Source of the DNA: Labrenzia sp. CE80
GTDB lineage: Bacteria > Pseudomonadota > Alphaproteobacteria > Rhizobiales > Stappiaceae
Length of the DNA: 64,000 nucleotides
Reading direction: 5' to 3'
NCBI RefSeq assembly: GCF_009650605.1
Contig: NZ_WAJT01000001.1
Coordinates: 310,001 to 374,000, forward strand
The notes beneath the pieces are model-generated. The model ran no database searches. It saw nothing but the letters and a program-made list of their open reading frames with translations, and had not been told where the DNA came from. Shown piece by piece: positions 1 to 9,605 of this stretch. The position numbers were made by a program, and so were the translations under genes. Every line of letters starts with the position of its first letter. Positions within the stretch are counted from its first letter, which is position 1.

Positions 1-1018
1 ACTGGCAACAGATGAGCGCGCCGACAAATACGGCGATGCGTTTCCAGCGCGAAAGGTGCATATCGTTGCGTCCGAGACGCTTCGCGGCAAATCTCCTGTC
101 GCACTCGCCAAGACGGCACTCAGCCTGTTTCAGGGAACGCTGCAAGCACGCGGGATCGTCAAGCGACTGAGACCGGATGTCGTGGTCGGCTTCGGCGGCT
201 ATCCAACCTTTCCGCCCATGTTCGCCGCGCGGCTGACCGGAACACCATCCATCCTGCACGAAGCCAATGGCGTGATGGGCCGGGCCAACAAGATGCTGGC
301 ACGCGGGGCGACCGCAATTGCGACGAGCCTGAAGCTATCTGGTCTTCATTCGGCTCTCTTGGCCAAATGCGTCCAGACCGGAAATCCCGTTCGTGATGCG
401 GTGGTCGAGGTCGCCAAAGCGCCTTATCCGGCATTGGGTCCTGAAAGCCCGTTCCAGCTTCTCGTGTTTGGCGGATCTCAGGGCGCGCGGTTCTTTTCTG
501 ACGTGCTGCCGCCGGCGCTGGAGAAACTGCCTGATGCTCTGCGGCGCAAGCTGAAGCTGGTGCAGCAGTGCCGTCCTGAAGATCTGGCCCGTGTCGACAA
601 AGCCTATGCGAACATGAAGGTGAAGGCAGAGTTGCAGTCCTTTTTCAAGGATATGCCAAAGCGGATTGCAGATAGCCATCTGGTGATCAGTCGCTCGGGT
701 GCGTCCACCGTGAGTGAGCTTGCCGTCATCGGCCGGCCAGCAATTTTGATCCCATTGCCAGGTGCGCTTGATCAGGACCAGTTGGCCAATGCAGAGACGC
801 TGGCGGCCGTGGGCGGCGCTTGGCCGATCTGGCAGTCGGAGCTGACGCCCGAAAAGCTGGCAGATGAAATCGCGCGCCTGATGAGCGCGCCAGATGTTTT
901 GAAACAGGCGGCAGAGGCCGCTGTTGGCGAGGGCCGACCGGATGCCGTCGGCCGTTTGGCCGATCTCGTGGAGCAGGTCGCCGCTGGCGCAAACACTTTC
1001 AAAGGAGACGGCACATGA
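1..1018 (+). CDS. murG: MurG, lipid II-forming GlcNAc transferase (5' end cut off by window)
   Basis: Transfers N-acetylglucosamine from UDP-GlcNAc to lipid I on the inner face of the cytoplasmic membrane, making lipid II. The frame is open from base 2, so about 338 C-terminal residues are visible and roughly the first 25-30, including the Gly-rich lipid-phosphate loop, lie outside. A GTG at 56 is internal, not the start. Diagnostic motifs are GGSQGA in the middle (near 473-490) and the UDP-sugar-binding stretch SRSGASTVSELA followed by P-G-DQ-AN. The stop overlaps the murC start (ATGA), so translation is probably coupled. Family assignment is secure. Confidence 0.97.
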   Translation, partial: LATDERADKYGDAFPARKVHIVASETLRGKSPVALAKTALSLFQGTLQARGIVKRLRPDVVVGFGGYPTFPPMFAARLTGTPSILHEANGVMGRANKMLARGATAIATSLKLSGLHSALLAKCVQTGNPVRDAVVEVAKAPYPALGPESPFQLLVFGGSQGARFFSDVLPPALEKLPDALRRKLKLVQQCRPEDLARVDKAYANMKVKAELQSFFKDMPKRIADSHLVISRSGASTVSELAVIGRPAILIPLPGALDQDQLANAETLAAVGGAWPIWQSELTPEKLADEIARLMSAPDVLKQAAEAAVGEGRPDAVGRLADLVEQVAAGANTFKGDGT

Positions 1019-2430
1019 AAATGCCGCAGGATATCGGGCCGGTGCATTTCGTCGGCATCGGGGGCATCGGCATGAGCGGCATCGCCGAAGTGCTGAAGAC
1101 GCTTGGCTATACGGTTCAGGGCTCGGACATGGCTGAAAACGCCAATGTTGTCCGCCTGCGTGAGCATGGCATCAAGGTGATGGTCGGTCATGCTGCCGAG
1201 AATCTTGGCAATGCCGAAGTTCTGGTGGTGTCTTCTGCGATCAGGAAGGACAATCCGGAGCTGGTCGCCGCGCGCGAGCGCTTGATCCCTGTCGTGCGCC
1301 GGGCCGAGATGCTGGCCGAGCTGATGCGATTCAAACAGGCCATTGCAGTTGGCGGCACTCACGGAAAGACCACGACCACATCCATGATTGCAGCGCTTCT
1401 GGATGCGGGTAGTCTTGATCCCACTGTGATCAACGGCGGCATCATCAACGCCTATGGCACAAATGCGCGCATGGGCGGCGGCGACTGGATGGTGGTCGAA
1501 GCCGACGAAAGTGATGGCACCTTCGTGAAGCTGCCTGCTGATGTGGCGGTGGTGACGAACATCGATCCTGAGCATCTGGATCACTACGGCGACTTTGCCG
1601 GCGTTCGAGCGGCCTTCAGCCAATTTGTCGAGAACGTGCCTTTCTATGGCTTTGCGGCCATGTGCCTTGACCATCCTGATGTGCAGACCCTGATCGGCCA
1701 GATTGAGGATCGCCGCATCGTCACTTATGGCACAAACCCCCAATCGGATGTCCGGTTCACGGATGTCTCGATGGACGGCGGAAAATCCACATTTTCTGTT
1801 GCGATCCGCGACCGGCGCAGTGGCGAGACCGTCGGGCTCGAAAATCTCGTTCTGCCGATGCCCGGGCTGCACAATGTTTCGAACGCAACGGCTGCCATCG
1901 CTGTGGCCTCACAGCTGGGCGTCGGGCCGGATGATATTCGCAAGGGTCTTGCCGCATTCGGCGGGGTCAAGCGACGCTTCACGCATACGGGCACCGCGGG
2001 CGGGGTCGACGTCTTTGATGACTATGCCCATCATCCGGTGGAAATCCGCGCGGTGCTGCACGCGGCGAGGGAGTCGGCCAAGGGCAAGGTGATTGCCGTT
2101 GTTCAGCCGCACCGCTACTCACGGCTGGAAAGCCTCTTTGATGATTTCTCAAGCTGCTTCAACGATGCGGACACGGTGATTGTCGCACCGGTGTATGCAG
2201 CAGGAGAACAGCCGATCGAGGGAGCGGGGCATCTCGACCTCGTGTCCGGTCTGAAAACGCGTGGACACCGTTCTGTGTATGCGATCGAAGGGCCGGAAAA
2301 GCTGGCTGATCTGGTGCATGAGCTGGCGGCACCTGGCGACTACGTCATTTGCCTCGGGGCAGGGAACATCACTCAGTGGGCCTATGCCTTGCCGGATGGT
2401 CTCAGGCGCTTGCAGGGGGGCGGTGCGTGA
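1015..2430 (+). CDS. murC: MurC, UDP-N-acetylmuramate--L-alanine ligase
   Basis: Cytoplasmic ATP-dependent ligase that adds L-alanine to UDP-MurNAc, the first amino acid of the peptidoglycan stem. The 471-residue protein has the N-terminal nucleotide-binding motif GIGGIGMSG (near residue 10), the ATP-binding loop GTHGKTTTT (near 114-122), EADESDGTF, HLDHYGDF, and the C-terminal HHPVE and QPHRYSR signatures, all typical of MurC rather than MurD/E/F. Length matches the family. The start ATG overlaps the murG stop by 4 bases, and its own TGA overlaps the murB start. Confidence 0.97.
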   Translation: MKMPQDIGPVHFVGIGGIGMSGIAEVLKTLGYTVQGSDMAENANVVRLREHGIKVMVGHAAENLGNAEVLVVSSAIRKDNPELVAARERLIPVVRRAEMLAELMRFKQAIAVGGTHGKTTTTSMIAALLDAGSLDPTVINGGIINAYGTNARMGGGDWMVVEADESDGTFVKLPADVAVVTNIDPEHLDHYGDFAGVRAAFSQFVENVPFYGFAAMCLDHPDVQTLIGQIEDRRIVTYGTNPQSDVRFTDVSMDGGKSTFSVAIRDRRSGETVGLENLVLPMPGLHNVSNATAAIAVASQLGVGPDDIRKGLAAFGGVKRRFTHTGTAGGVDVFDDYAHHPVEIRAVLHAARESAKGKVIAVVQPHRYSRLESLFDDFSSCFNDADTVIVAPVYAAGEQPIEGAGHLDLVSGLKTRGHRSVYAIEGPEKLADLVHELAAPGDYVICLGAGNITQWAYALPDGLRRLQGGGA

Positions 2431-3398
2431 GTTTTCCCGACCTCCTCGAACTTCACCCTGACCTCGGCGAGGGCATTCGCGGCAAACTGACCGCCAATCA
2501 GCCGCTGTCGGCGGTGACCTGGTTCCGCGTCGGCGGTCCGGCGCAGCTCCTGTTCCAGCCTGCAGATGAAGCTGATCTTGCAACTTTCCTGTCCCGGCTT
2601 CCCGAAGACATTCCTGTCCTGCCGGTTGGCCTTGGTTCCAATCTGCTGATCCGGGACGGCGGGCTTGAAGGTGTCGTGATCCGTCTCAGTGCCAAGGGGT
2701 TTGGCGGCATCGAAGAGGTCGGAACCCATCGTCTGAAAGTCGGTGCTGCTGTGCCCGATAAACGGCTCTCGGAGGCTGCGGCAAAGGCTGGTCTTGGCGG
2801 TTTTTCCTTCTACACGGGGATCCCTGGTGGCGTCGGAGGTGCCTTGCGCATGAACGCAGGCGCTCATGGCACGGAGACGCGCGACCGCATGGTTGAACTC
2901 ATCGGCATCGACCGGCAGGGCCGGCGCCATGTGCTGAGCAATGCGGACATGAACTATGCTTATCGGCACTCCGAAGCGCCGAAGGACATGATCTTCACCG
3001 AGGCGGTCTTCGAGGGCGAGGCCGTATCGGAAGAGGTGATCCGCCGGGAGATGGACGAGGTTGTCGCGCATCGCGAGCGCGCCCAGCCGATCCGCGAAAA
3101 GACCGGTGGATCGACCTTCAAGAATCCGCCGGGCACTTCTGCCTGGAAAGAGGTCGACGCTGCGGGTTGCCGAGGTCTGACCGTAGGCGGTGCGCAGATG
3201 TCCGAGTTGCACTGCAATTTCATGATCAACACGGGTCAGGCCACCGGCGCCGACCTTGAGCGTCTCGGCGAGACCGTCCGCAAACGCGTGTTCGAGCATT
3301 CGGGCATTCGTCTTGAATGGGAAATCAAGCGGCTTGGCCATTTTGGTGAAGGCGATGCGATCGAGCCCTTTTTGGGTGCATACAAGGAGCAAGGCTGA
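2427..3398 (+). CDS. murB: MurB, UDP-N-acetylenolpyruvoylglucosamine reductase
   Basis: FAD/NADPH-dependent reduction of UDP-GlcNAc-enolpyruvate to UDP-MurNAc. An ATG further upstream (2349) is open but lies inside murC. The GTG at 2427 is preferred because it overlaps the murC stop as GTGA, follows a G-rich ribosome site, and gives 323 residues, normal for the family. Motifs are WFRVGGPA, LPVGLGSNLLIRDGG (FAD phosphate binding), GIPGGVGGALRMNAGAHG, and GSTFKNP, whose serine is the catalytic proton donor. It lacks the long insert of type I E. coli MurB and so looks type II. TGATG couples it to ddl. Confidence 0.95.
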   Translation: MSFPDLLELHPDLGEGIRGKLTANQPLSAVTWFRVGGPAQLLFQPADEADLATFLSRLPEDIPVLPVGLGSNLLIRDGGLEGVVIRLSAKGFGGIEEVGTHRLKVGAAVPDKRLSEAAAKAGLGGFSFYTGIPGGVGGALRMNAGAHGTETRDRMVELIGIDRQGRRHVLSNADMNYAYRHSEAPKDMIFTEAVFEGEAVSEEVIRREMDEVVAHRERAQPIREKTGGSTFKNPPGTSAWKEVDAAGCRGLTVGGAQMSELHCNFMINTGQATGADLERLGETVRKRVFEHSGIRLEWEIKRLGHFGEGDAIEPFLGAYKEQG

Positions 3399-4324
3399 TG
3401 TCCGGCAAACATGTTGCTGTCCTGATGGGCGGCTGGGTCCATGAGCGGCCTGTCAGCCTTTCAACTGGAACAGAATGTGCCGACGCCCTTGAAAAGGCGG
3501 GCTATCAGGTCAGCCGGATCGATGTGGACCGTAATATTGCGGCTGTTTTGAAGGAACTGGCGCCCGACGTGGTGTTCAACGCGCTTCACGGTCCTTTCGG
3601 CGAAGATGGATGCATTCAGGGCGTTCTGGAGGTGCTTGATATTCCCTACACCCATTCGGGTGTCATGGCCTCGGCGCTGGCGATGAACAAGATCAAGGCC
3701 AAAGCGGTCATGTCGTCGGCCGGTGTTATGGTTACTCAACACTTAATTGTGAATCGTCACGATGTGGGTAATCAGCACCCCATGGACCCTCCATATGTGA
3801 TCAAACCGATCAACGAAGGATCGAGTTTTGGCGTGCTCATCGTGAAGGAAGATCAGGCCCATCCACCACAGGAGCTGACCGGCTCGGATTGGCCGTATCC
3901 TGACGTTTTGATGTGTGAACGCTACATCCCCGGGCGGGAGCTGACTTGTGCCGTAATGGGGGACCGGGCCCTTGGTGTGATCGACATCGTCCCCACCGGT
4001 CCAGGCTTCTATGACTTCGATGCGAAATATGCGGATGGAGGATCAAAACACATCCTTCCTGCAAAAATTTCACCGATTGTTTACCAAGAAGTACAGACAC
4101 TGGCACTGAAGGCGCATCAGGCTCTTGGTTGCCGTGGTGTTTCGCGAGCGGACTTCCGATTCAACGAGCGGGAAGACGGCACTGGCGAGCTGATATGCCT
4201 CGAAGTGAACACACAACCAGGCATGACGCCTACTTCTCTGGTGCCCGAACTCGCGGCGCATGAGGGGATCGGTTTCCAGGACCTGGTCAGTTGGATGGTA
4301 GAGGAAGCAAGTTGCTGTCGCTAA
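3398..4324 (+). CDS. ddl: D-alanine--D-alanine ligase
   Basis: ATP-grasp ligase making D-Ala-D-Ala for the peptidoglycan pentapeptide. The 308-residue protein has the N-terminal LHGPFGEDG motif, the VIKPINEGSSFGV ATP-binding strand, a central RELT segment, and the C-terminal metal-binding EVNTQPGMT stretch. The ATG shares one base with the murB stop (TGATG). Its 3' end overlaps the next gene, ftsQ, by up to 34 bases depending on the ftsQ start. The dcw position suggests the ddlB-type paralogue, although whether a second ddl exists cannot be seen here. Confidence 0.95.
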   Translation: MSGKHVAVLMGGWVHERPVSLSTGTECADALEKAGYQVSRIDVDRNIAAVLKELAPDVVFNALHGPFGEDGCIQGVLEVLDIPYTHSGVMASALAMNKIKAKAVMSSAGVMVTQHLIVNRHDVGNQHPMDPPYVIKPINEGSSFGVLIVKEDQAHPPQELTGSDWPYPDVLMCERYIPGRELTCAVMGDRALGVIDIVPTGPGFYDFDAKYADGGSKHILPAKISPIVYQEVQTLALKAHQALGCRGVSRADFRFNEREDGTGELICLEVNTQPGMTPTSLVPELAAHEGIGFQDLVSWMVEEASCCR

Positions 4325-5226
4325 GGCGCAAATATGAACGAGACGAGCTCACTCCGATGGAGGCCGAACTGGCTCCGCGGGGACGCGGCGTGTCACGTTT
4401 GCACCGGCAGCCAGTCTGGCGTGCGGCGGGTCGTTTGGCCCAGCTGCCGAGTTGGACCGGTTCTGCGGCGGCGCTCGCCTTTTTGTCCCTCACCATCGGC
4501 TACGGTATCGTCCTTGGCGGCTATGGCAGGGAAGTGTCTGACGCACTTCTGTCCGCAAGCGGCCTCGGCATTGAGACCGTCAAGCTTTCCGGCCAGCGTG
4601 AAACCAATGAATTCCAGATCCTCGAAGCGCTCGAGATTCAGGAAGGGTCGTCTCTGGTTCTTTTTGATGCCGAGGCTGCGCGCGAGCGTCTGACCGATAT
4701 CGCCTGGATCAAGCATGCGTCGGTCATGAAGCTTTATCCGGGCACGCTGCAGATCAAGCTCGACGAGCGGATTCCCTATGCGCTTTGGCAGCGGGGAGAA
4801 CTCGTTTCGATCATCAATGAGCAGGGTGACGTGATTACCGATGAAGTGGATGGACGTTATGCCAATCTGCTTCTGGTGGTGAACCATGGCGCACAACGCA
4901 GGGCCGGTGAGATCATGGCCGCGCTCGATACGGTGCCTGAACTTCGCTCGCGCGTCCGGGCTGCCTTTCTGGTTGGACAACGCCGCTGGGATCTGATGCT
5001 GGAAAACGGCATTTCCATTCGCCTGCCGGAAAAGAACGTCGAAACTGCCCTGGCCGATGTGGTCGAGATGGATGCGGAGTCCGGTCTTCTGGCGCGCGAT
5101 ATCGCCGCCGTTGACATGCGCCTTGCCGACCGGGTGGTGGTGCGGCTTTCAGACGATGCGATCGCACGCAGAAAGGCCGGTAGCGGCAGTGATGAGAAAT
5201 TGGTGAAACTGGAGCGAGATACATGA
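4291..5226 (+). CDS. ftsQ: FtsQ, divisome membrane protein
   Basis: Bitopic inner-membrane protein that links early and late divisome components. It has a basic cytoplasmic tail, one membrane segment near residues 57-77 (Ala/Leu/Gly-rich), then a POTRA domain (IETVKLSGQ...ILEALEIQEG...RLTDIAWIKHASVMKLYPGTLQIKLDER) and a beta domain. The start is uncertain. TTG 4291 gives 311 residues. TTG 4312 has AGAGGA just upstream. ATG 4357 would remove 22 residues without touching the membrane segment. It lies between ddl and ftsA, with an ATGA overlap at its end. Confidence 0.9.
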   Translation: MDGRGSKLLSLRRKYERDELTPMEAELAPRGRGVSRLHRQPVWRAAGRLAQLPSWTGSAAALAFLSLTIGYGIVLGGYGREVSDALLSASGLGIETVKLSGQRETNEFQILEALEIQEGSSLVLFDAEAARERLTDIAWIKHASVMKLYPGTLQIKLDERIPYALWQRGELVSIINEQGDVITDEVDGRYANLLLVVNHGAQRRAGEIMAALDTVPELRSRVRAAFLVGQRRWDLMLENGISIRLPEKNVETALADVVEMDAESGLLARDIAAVDMRLADRVVVRLSDDAIARRKAGSGSDEKLVKLERDT

Positions 5227-6545
5227 GCCGCTCCGGATCCTCCCTTTACCTTCCGCGCATGCGTCCGCTTCCCGGACGCCGCGCCGTTGTCATGTCTGTG
5301 CTCGACGTCGGCTCGACCAAAGTGTGCTGCCTGATTGCGAAGCTGACGCCGCGCGAAGATTCCGACATTCTGGCTGGCAGGTCTCATTCCGTCGAAGTTC
5401 TGGGCTACGGCTACCAGCGCTCTCGTGGCATCAAGTCCGGCGTCGTGGTCGATATGGATGCCGCCGAACAGGCAATCCGGCTCGCGGTGGATTCAGCTGA
5501 GCGCATGGCTGGCGTGACGGTTGAGTCCCTGATCGCCAATGTGAGCTGTGGCCGCCTTCAGAGCGAGATTTTCTCCGCAGGCGTACCGCTTGCCGGCGAC
5601 GCTGTCACGGAAGCCGACATCCAGCGTGTTCTTTCGGCCGGGTCTTCTCACTCGGTGACCGAAGGCCGGGCGGTGACCCATGCCCTGCCGATTTCCTATT
5701 CGCTGGACGGCAATCGCGGCATGCGCGATCCGCGCGGCATGATGGGCCAGAAGCTGGGCGTGGACATGCAGGTGGTGACGACCGAAGTCGCTCCTGTTCG
5801 CAACCTCGAGCTCTGCATCAACCGCGGCCACCTCCACGTCGAAACCATGGTTGCAACGCCTTTCGCTAGTGGTCTGTCGACCCTTGTCGATGACGAGACC
5901 GAACTCGGCGTTGCCTGTATCGACATGGGCGGTGGAACGACAACACTGTCCGTCTTTGTCGAGGGCCACATGGTGCACCTCGATGCCATCGCCGTTGGCG
6001 GACACCATGTCACAACAGATATCGCAAGGGCCTTTGCCACGCGCCTGCAGGACGCAGAGCGACTGAAGACCCTACATGGATCGCCTCTTGCCAGTTCCTC
6101 GGATGACCGTGACATGCTCACGGTCCCGGCTCTGGAAAGCGACAGCGATCTGCCAAACCAGATTCCCCGCTCGGCGCTGACACGTGTCATTCGTCCGCGT
6201 GTGGAAGAAATCCTCGAACTTGTGCGTGATCGCCTGACTGCCTCCGGCTTTGCCGGCCGGGTTGGCAAGCAGATCGTTCTGACCGGCGGTGCCAGTCAGC
6301 TCACGGGTTTGAGTGAAGTTGCGCGCCGGGTCCTGGGGCGTAACGTTCGTCTTGGCCGGCCGCTTGGCGTTGCCGGTCTCCCGGAGGCTGCGAAGGGCCC
6401 GGCTTTTGCCGCAGCCGTTGGCCTCCTGATCTACCCGCAAGTTGCCCAGATCGAGCAGTTCGAGCACAGGAACCGCAGATCCGGGTGGACAGGGCAATCT
6501 GGCTATCTGGCCCGTGTTGGCCAGTGGATCAGGGAAAGCTTCTGA
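5223..6545 (+). CDS. ftsA: FtsA, actin-like divisome protein
   Basis: Actin-fold ATPase that tethers FtsZ filaments to the inner membrane. The 440 residues include the phosphate-1 loop VLDVGSTKVCC near residue 22, the SHS2/1C region, the phosphate-2 motif CIDMGGGTTTLSVF near 233, and the adenosine loop VLTGGASQLTG near 353. The C-terminus ends in a short basic, aromatic stretch (VGQWIRESF) that fits the membrane-binding amphipathic helix. The ATG overlaps the ftsQ stop. A gap of 100 bases separates it from the chosen ftsZ start, unlike the overlaps upstream. Confidence 0.96.
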   Translation: MSRSGSSLYLPRMRPLPGRRAVVMSVLDVGSTKVCCLIAKLTPREDSDILAGRSHSVEVLGYGYQRSRGIKSGVVVDMDAAEQAIRLAVDSAERMAGVTVESLIANVSCGRLQSEIFSAGVPLAGDAVTEADIQRVLSAGSSHSVTEGRAVTHALPISYSLDGNRGMRDPRGMMGQKLGVDMQVVTTEVAPVRNLELCINRGHLHVETMVATPFASGLSTLVDDETELGVACIDMGGGTTTLSVFVEGHMVHLDAIAVGGHHVTTDIARAFATRLQDAERLKTLHGSPLASSSDDRDMLTVPALESDSDLPNQIPRSALTRVIRPRVEEILELVRDRLTASGFAGRVGKQIVLTGGASQLTGLSEVARRVLGRNVRLGRPLGVAGLPEAAKGPAFAAAVGLLIYPQVAQIEQFEHRNRRSGWTGQSGYLARVGQWIRESF

Positions 6546-6645
6546 CGAAATGAGCGCAGGACAGGAACCGCCGGTAACGGCTGACGAGATTAGGGAAGAA
6601 GAGGGACATCCCGTTACGGGAGCCCCAGAGGGTCGCGAGGACAAC

Positions 6646-8409
6646 ATGACCATCAACCTGAAGATGCCCGACATTCAGGAGCTGAAGCCGCGTATTACGG
6701 TTTTCGGCGTCGGCGGAGCGGGCGGCAATGCCGTCAACAACATGATCACTGCAGGCCTCCAGGGGTGCGACTTTGTTGTCGCCAACACGGATGCACAGGC
6801 GCTGGCCATGAACCACTCGGAACGTCTCGTCCAGATGGGCGTGGCTGTGACCGAGGGTCTGGGTGCCGGCTCCCAGCCTGAGGTCGGTTCGGCAGCCGCT
6901 GAAGAGGTGATCGACGAAATCAACGATCATCTTTCCGGTTCGCACATGGTGTTCATCACCGCCGGTATGGGCGGTGGCACCGGTACAGGCGCAGCCCCGG
7001 TTATTGCCCGTGCTGCTCGCGAGCAGGGTATCCTGACCGTTGGTGTTGTCACCAAGCCGTTCCAGTTCGAAGGTGCGCGCCGCATGCGCATCGCGGACAG
7101 TGGCATCGAAGAGTTGCAGCGCAACGTCGACACGTTGATCGTGATCCCGAACCAGAACCTGTTCCGTATCGCCAATGCGCAGACGACCTTCGCGGACGCC
7201 TTCGCCATGGCCGACCAGGTGCTCTACTCCGGTGTTGCCTGCATCACCGACTTGATGGTCAAGGAAGGTCTCATCAACCTCGACTTTGCTGATGTGCGCT
7301 CGGTCATGCGCGGCATGGGCAAGGCGATGATGGGCACCGGAGAAGCCAGCGGCGAGAACCGTGCTCAGCAGGCAGCTGAAGCGGCGATTGCGAACCCGCT
7401 GCTCGACGAGTCCTCCATGAAGGGCGCCAAGGGTCTGCTGATCTCCATCACGGGCGGCAACGATCTGACGCTGTTCGAAGTAGATGAGGCTGCGACCCGT
7501 ATCCGCGAAGAAGTGGATTCAGACGCGAACATCATTCTCGGCGCGACCTTTGACGAGAGCCTTGACGGCATCATCCGCGTTTCCGTCGTGGCGACCGGCA
7601 TTGACCGGGAGGCCGAAGCGGAATTCCTGGGAAAGTCTGAGATCAAGCAAGCGATCGCGCCCAAGCCGGTCGAGATGGCTGCTCCGGCCGCTGCAACTGT
7701 CGCAGCCAAGCCGCGGGTTGAAGATGTTGCAGCACGTGCGGTTGCCAGCCTTGAACGCGAACTTGCGATTCCTGCGCCGGTTGCAGCTCAGAGCGATCCG
7801 GAAGTCGAGATCAAGCCGTTTCAGCCTTCTGAAGAGCTGATGAACGAGAAGACACCTCTGGTGAATGTCGAGGAAGAGACGCCGGCACCTAAAATGGATG
7901 CCGAGCCGATCAGCAAGCCTTACATTCCACCGGTGGCCGAGCAGCACAGCCCGGCTCCGCGGATGCCTCGGGTCGAGGATTTCCCGCCGATTGCTCAGCG
8001 TGAGATCCTGTCCCAGCAGGCGCCTGCCGCCGCTCCGGCTCCGGCACAAGCTCAGGCAACCCCTGCAGCTACATTCGACGGCGAGTTCGACGAGCATGAT
8101 GACGAGCGTCGCCCGATGGGCCTGCTGCGTCGCCTTGCCAGCGGCCTCGGCCGAAAGGACGAGCTCGATGATGAGCATGAGGCGCTCCATCATGAAGAGC
8201 CGCCGCATATGACGGCTCCGGCTCCAGTTCAGGCTGCGCGCCCGGCACCCGTTGCTGCTGCGCCGGCACCGCGTCCCGCCCCACGGCCCGCCGCTCATGG
8301 TGCTGCCGGTCAGTTGGACACAACCGGACGTGCAAGCCCCAAGGCTCCGACGCCAATGGATGACGATCAGCTCGAGATCCCGGCCTTCTTGCGGCGTCAG
8401 TCAAACTGA
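6646..8409 (+). CDS. ftsZ: FtsZ, tubulin-like cell division GTPase
   Basis: GTPase that polymerises into the Z-ring. The ATG at 6646 follows GCGAGG and gives 587 residues. The frame stays open upstream, with an ATG at 6550 that would add 32 acidic residues but has a weaker ribosome site. Motifs are GVGGAGGNAVNNM near residue 21, the tubulin signature GGGTGTGAAP near 109, and the synergy loop NLDFADVRSVM near 211. From about residue 320 comes a roughly 250-residue Ala/Pro/Glu-rich disordered linker, ending in the conserved C-terminal peptide DDQLEIPAFLRRQ that binds FtsA. The long linker is typical of Rhizobiales FtsZ. A strong terminator follows. Confidence 0.97.
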   Translation: MTINLKMPDIQELKPRITVFGVGGAGGNAVNNMITAGLQGCDFVVANTDAQALAMNHSERLVQMGVAVTEGLGAGSQPEVGSAAAEEVIDEINDHLSGSHMVFITAGMGGGTGTGAAPVIARAAREQGILTVGVVTKPFQFEGARRMRIADSGIEELQRNVDTLIVIPNQNLFRIANAQTTFADAFAMADQVLYSGVACITDLMVKEGLINLDFADVRSVMRGMGKAMMGTGEASGENRAQQAAEAAIANPLLDESSMKGAKGLLISITGGNDLTLFEVDEAATRIREEVDSDANIILGATFDESLDGIIRVSVVATGIDREAEAEFLGKSEIKQAIAPKPVEMAAPAAATVAAKPRVEDVAARAVASLERELAIPAPVAAQSDPEVEIKPFQPSEELMNEKTPLVNVEEETPAPKMDAEPISKPYIPPVAEQHSPAPRMPRVEDFPPIAQREILSQQAPAAAPAPAQAQATPAATFDGEFDEHDDERRPMGLLRRLASGLGRKDELDDEHEALHHEEPPHMTAPAPVQAARPAPVAAAPAPRPAPRPAAHGAAGQLDTTGRASPKAPTPMDDDQLEIPAFLRRQSN

Positions 8410-8440
8410 TTCCCTGCCAGATCCGGACCTGACAAATCAG

Positions 8441-8472
8441 ACGGCTCGATGCGAATGTATCGAGCCGTTTTT
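8441..8472 (+). terminator. Rho-independent terminator after ftsZ
   Basis: Perfect 10-base stem ACGGCTCGAT / ATCGAGCCGT with an 8-base loop, followed directly by five T. It lies 31 bases after the ftsZ stop and should end the division-cluster transcript, leaving lpxC to its own promoter in the AT-rich 8473-8663 gap. No clear promoter hexamer pair was found there. Confidence 0.9.
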
Positions 8473-8663
8473 ATTTCTATAATTTACGCATAGAAAACAA
8501 ATACTTGCATCTGTAGAAAGCGTTACAAAGCGTAATAAAGCTTTATTTCAAGTCAGGCTGTCTTGTGGGTATGTTCTGCGCAACTCGTGATCGTTAACAA
8601 ATCGTAAGGGTTTCAGAACCCAACCGAATTGTTGGCGAGGTCTCAGACAAACCGGGCAGCCAT

Positions 8664-9605
8664 ATGACACAGCACATCGATCGCCAGACCACCCTTGCAG
8701 ATCAGATCACTCTGACAGGTATCGGTGTTCATTCCGGCAAACCGGCATCGATCACGCTAGTGCCAGCAGACGCGGGGACCGGTATCGTGTTCCAGCGAAC
8801 CGACGTGGAAAACGCACGTGAAATGCCGGCGCTCTGGCAAAACGTGACGCAGACGTCTCTTCAGACGGTCCTTGGCGACCCTTCTGACAACGGCATGTCT
8901 ACGGTTGAGCATCTCATGGCTGCGCTCAATGGTCTTGGCGTCGACAATCTTCTGATCGAGATTGATGGCCCTGAAATGCCGATCATGGACGGCAGCAGCG
9001 CAGCCTTCGTGGAAGCGATCGACCAGGTTGGACTGAAGCGTCTGGATCGTGGCCGCCGGTACCTGCGAGTCAAGAAGACGGTTCGCGTCGACAACGGCAG
9101 CGCCTGGTGTGAGCTGCAGCCCTACAACGGCATCCATTTCGACATCACAATTGATTTTGACACGCCGCTGATCGGCAAGCAGCAGTTCGCCTCCGACATG
9201 AAGCCGGATGTGTTCCGATCGGATCTTTCGCGTGCGCGCACCTTCGGCAACGTCAAGGACGTTGAGAAGCTCTGGAAGATGGGCTTTGCGCTCGGGTCCT
9301 CACTTGAGAATTCTGTTGCGATTTCGGACGACAAGGTTCTCAATCCGGAAGGCACCCGCTGGTCGGACGAATTTGCCCGTCACAAGGCGCTCGATGCGGT
9401 TGGTGACCTTTCGCTTGCAGGGCTGCCGATTCTTGGCCTCTATCGCTCCTATAAGGGTGGTCACAAAATGAACCACGCGATCCTCGTTAAATTGTTTGAG
9501 GACAAGGACGCGTTCGAAATCGTGGAGGCGCCTGCTTTCCGCGAAGCGGGTCATGCCGAAACTGTAGGGCTTGCAGCGGCCGCATTTGGTCCGGACGTTT
9601 CCTGA
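8664..9605 (+). CDS. lpxC: LpxC, UDP-3-O-acyl-N-acetylglucosamine deacetylase
   Basis: Zinc amidase that performs the committed step of lipid A synthesis in the cytoplasm. The 313 residues match the family. Candidate zinc ligands are His83 in STVEHLMAAL, and His240 and Asp244 in HKALDAVGDL, with a further conserved His267 in GGHKMNH; spacing agrees with E. coli LpxC. The N-terminal LTGIGVHSG loop and IMDGSSAAFVE are also conserved. It follows the ftsZ terminator, so it is probably transcribed separately, as expected for an enzyme whose level is tightly controlled. An outer membrane with lipid A is implied. Confidence 0.96.
   Translation: MTQHIDRQTTLADQITLTGIGVHSGKPASITLVPADAGTGIVFQRTDVENAREMPALWQNVTQTSLQTVLGDPSDNGMSTVEHLMAALNGLGVDNLLIEIDGPEMPIMDGSSAAFVEAIDQVGLKRLDRGRRYLRVKKTVRVDNGSAWCELQPYNGIHFDITIDFDTPLIGKQQFASDMKPDVFRSDLSRARTFGNVKDVEKLWKMGFALGSSLENSVAISDDKVLNPEGTRWSDEFARHKALDAVGDLSLAGLPILGLYRSYKGGHKMNHAILVKLFEDKDAFEIVEAPAFREAGHAETVGLAAAAFGPDVS

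Noticed and set aside
8473..8663. TTAAC half-site and AAGCGTWA direct repeats before lpxC
   Set aside because: Only one CtrA half-site and two short repeats in an AT-rich gap; not distinguishable from chance.
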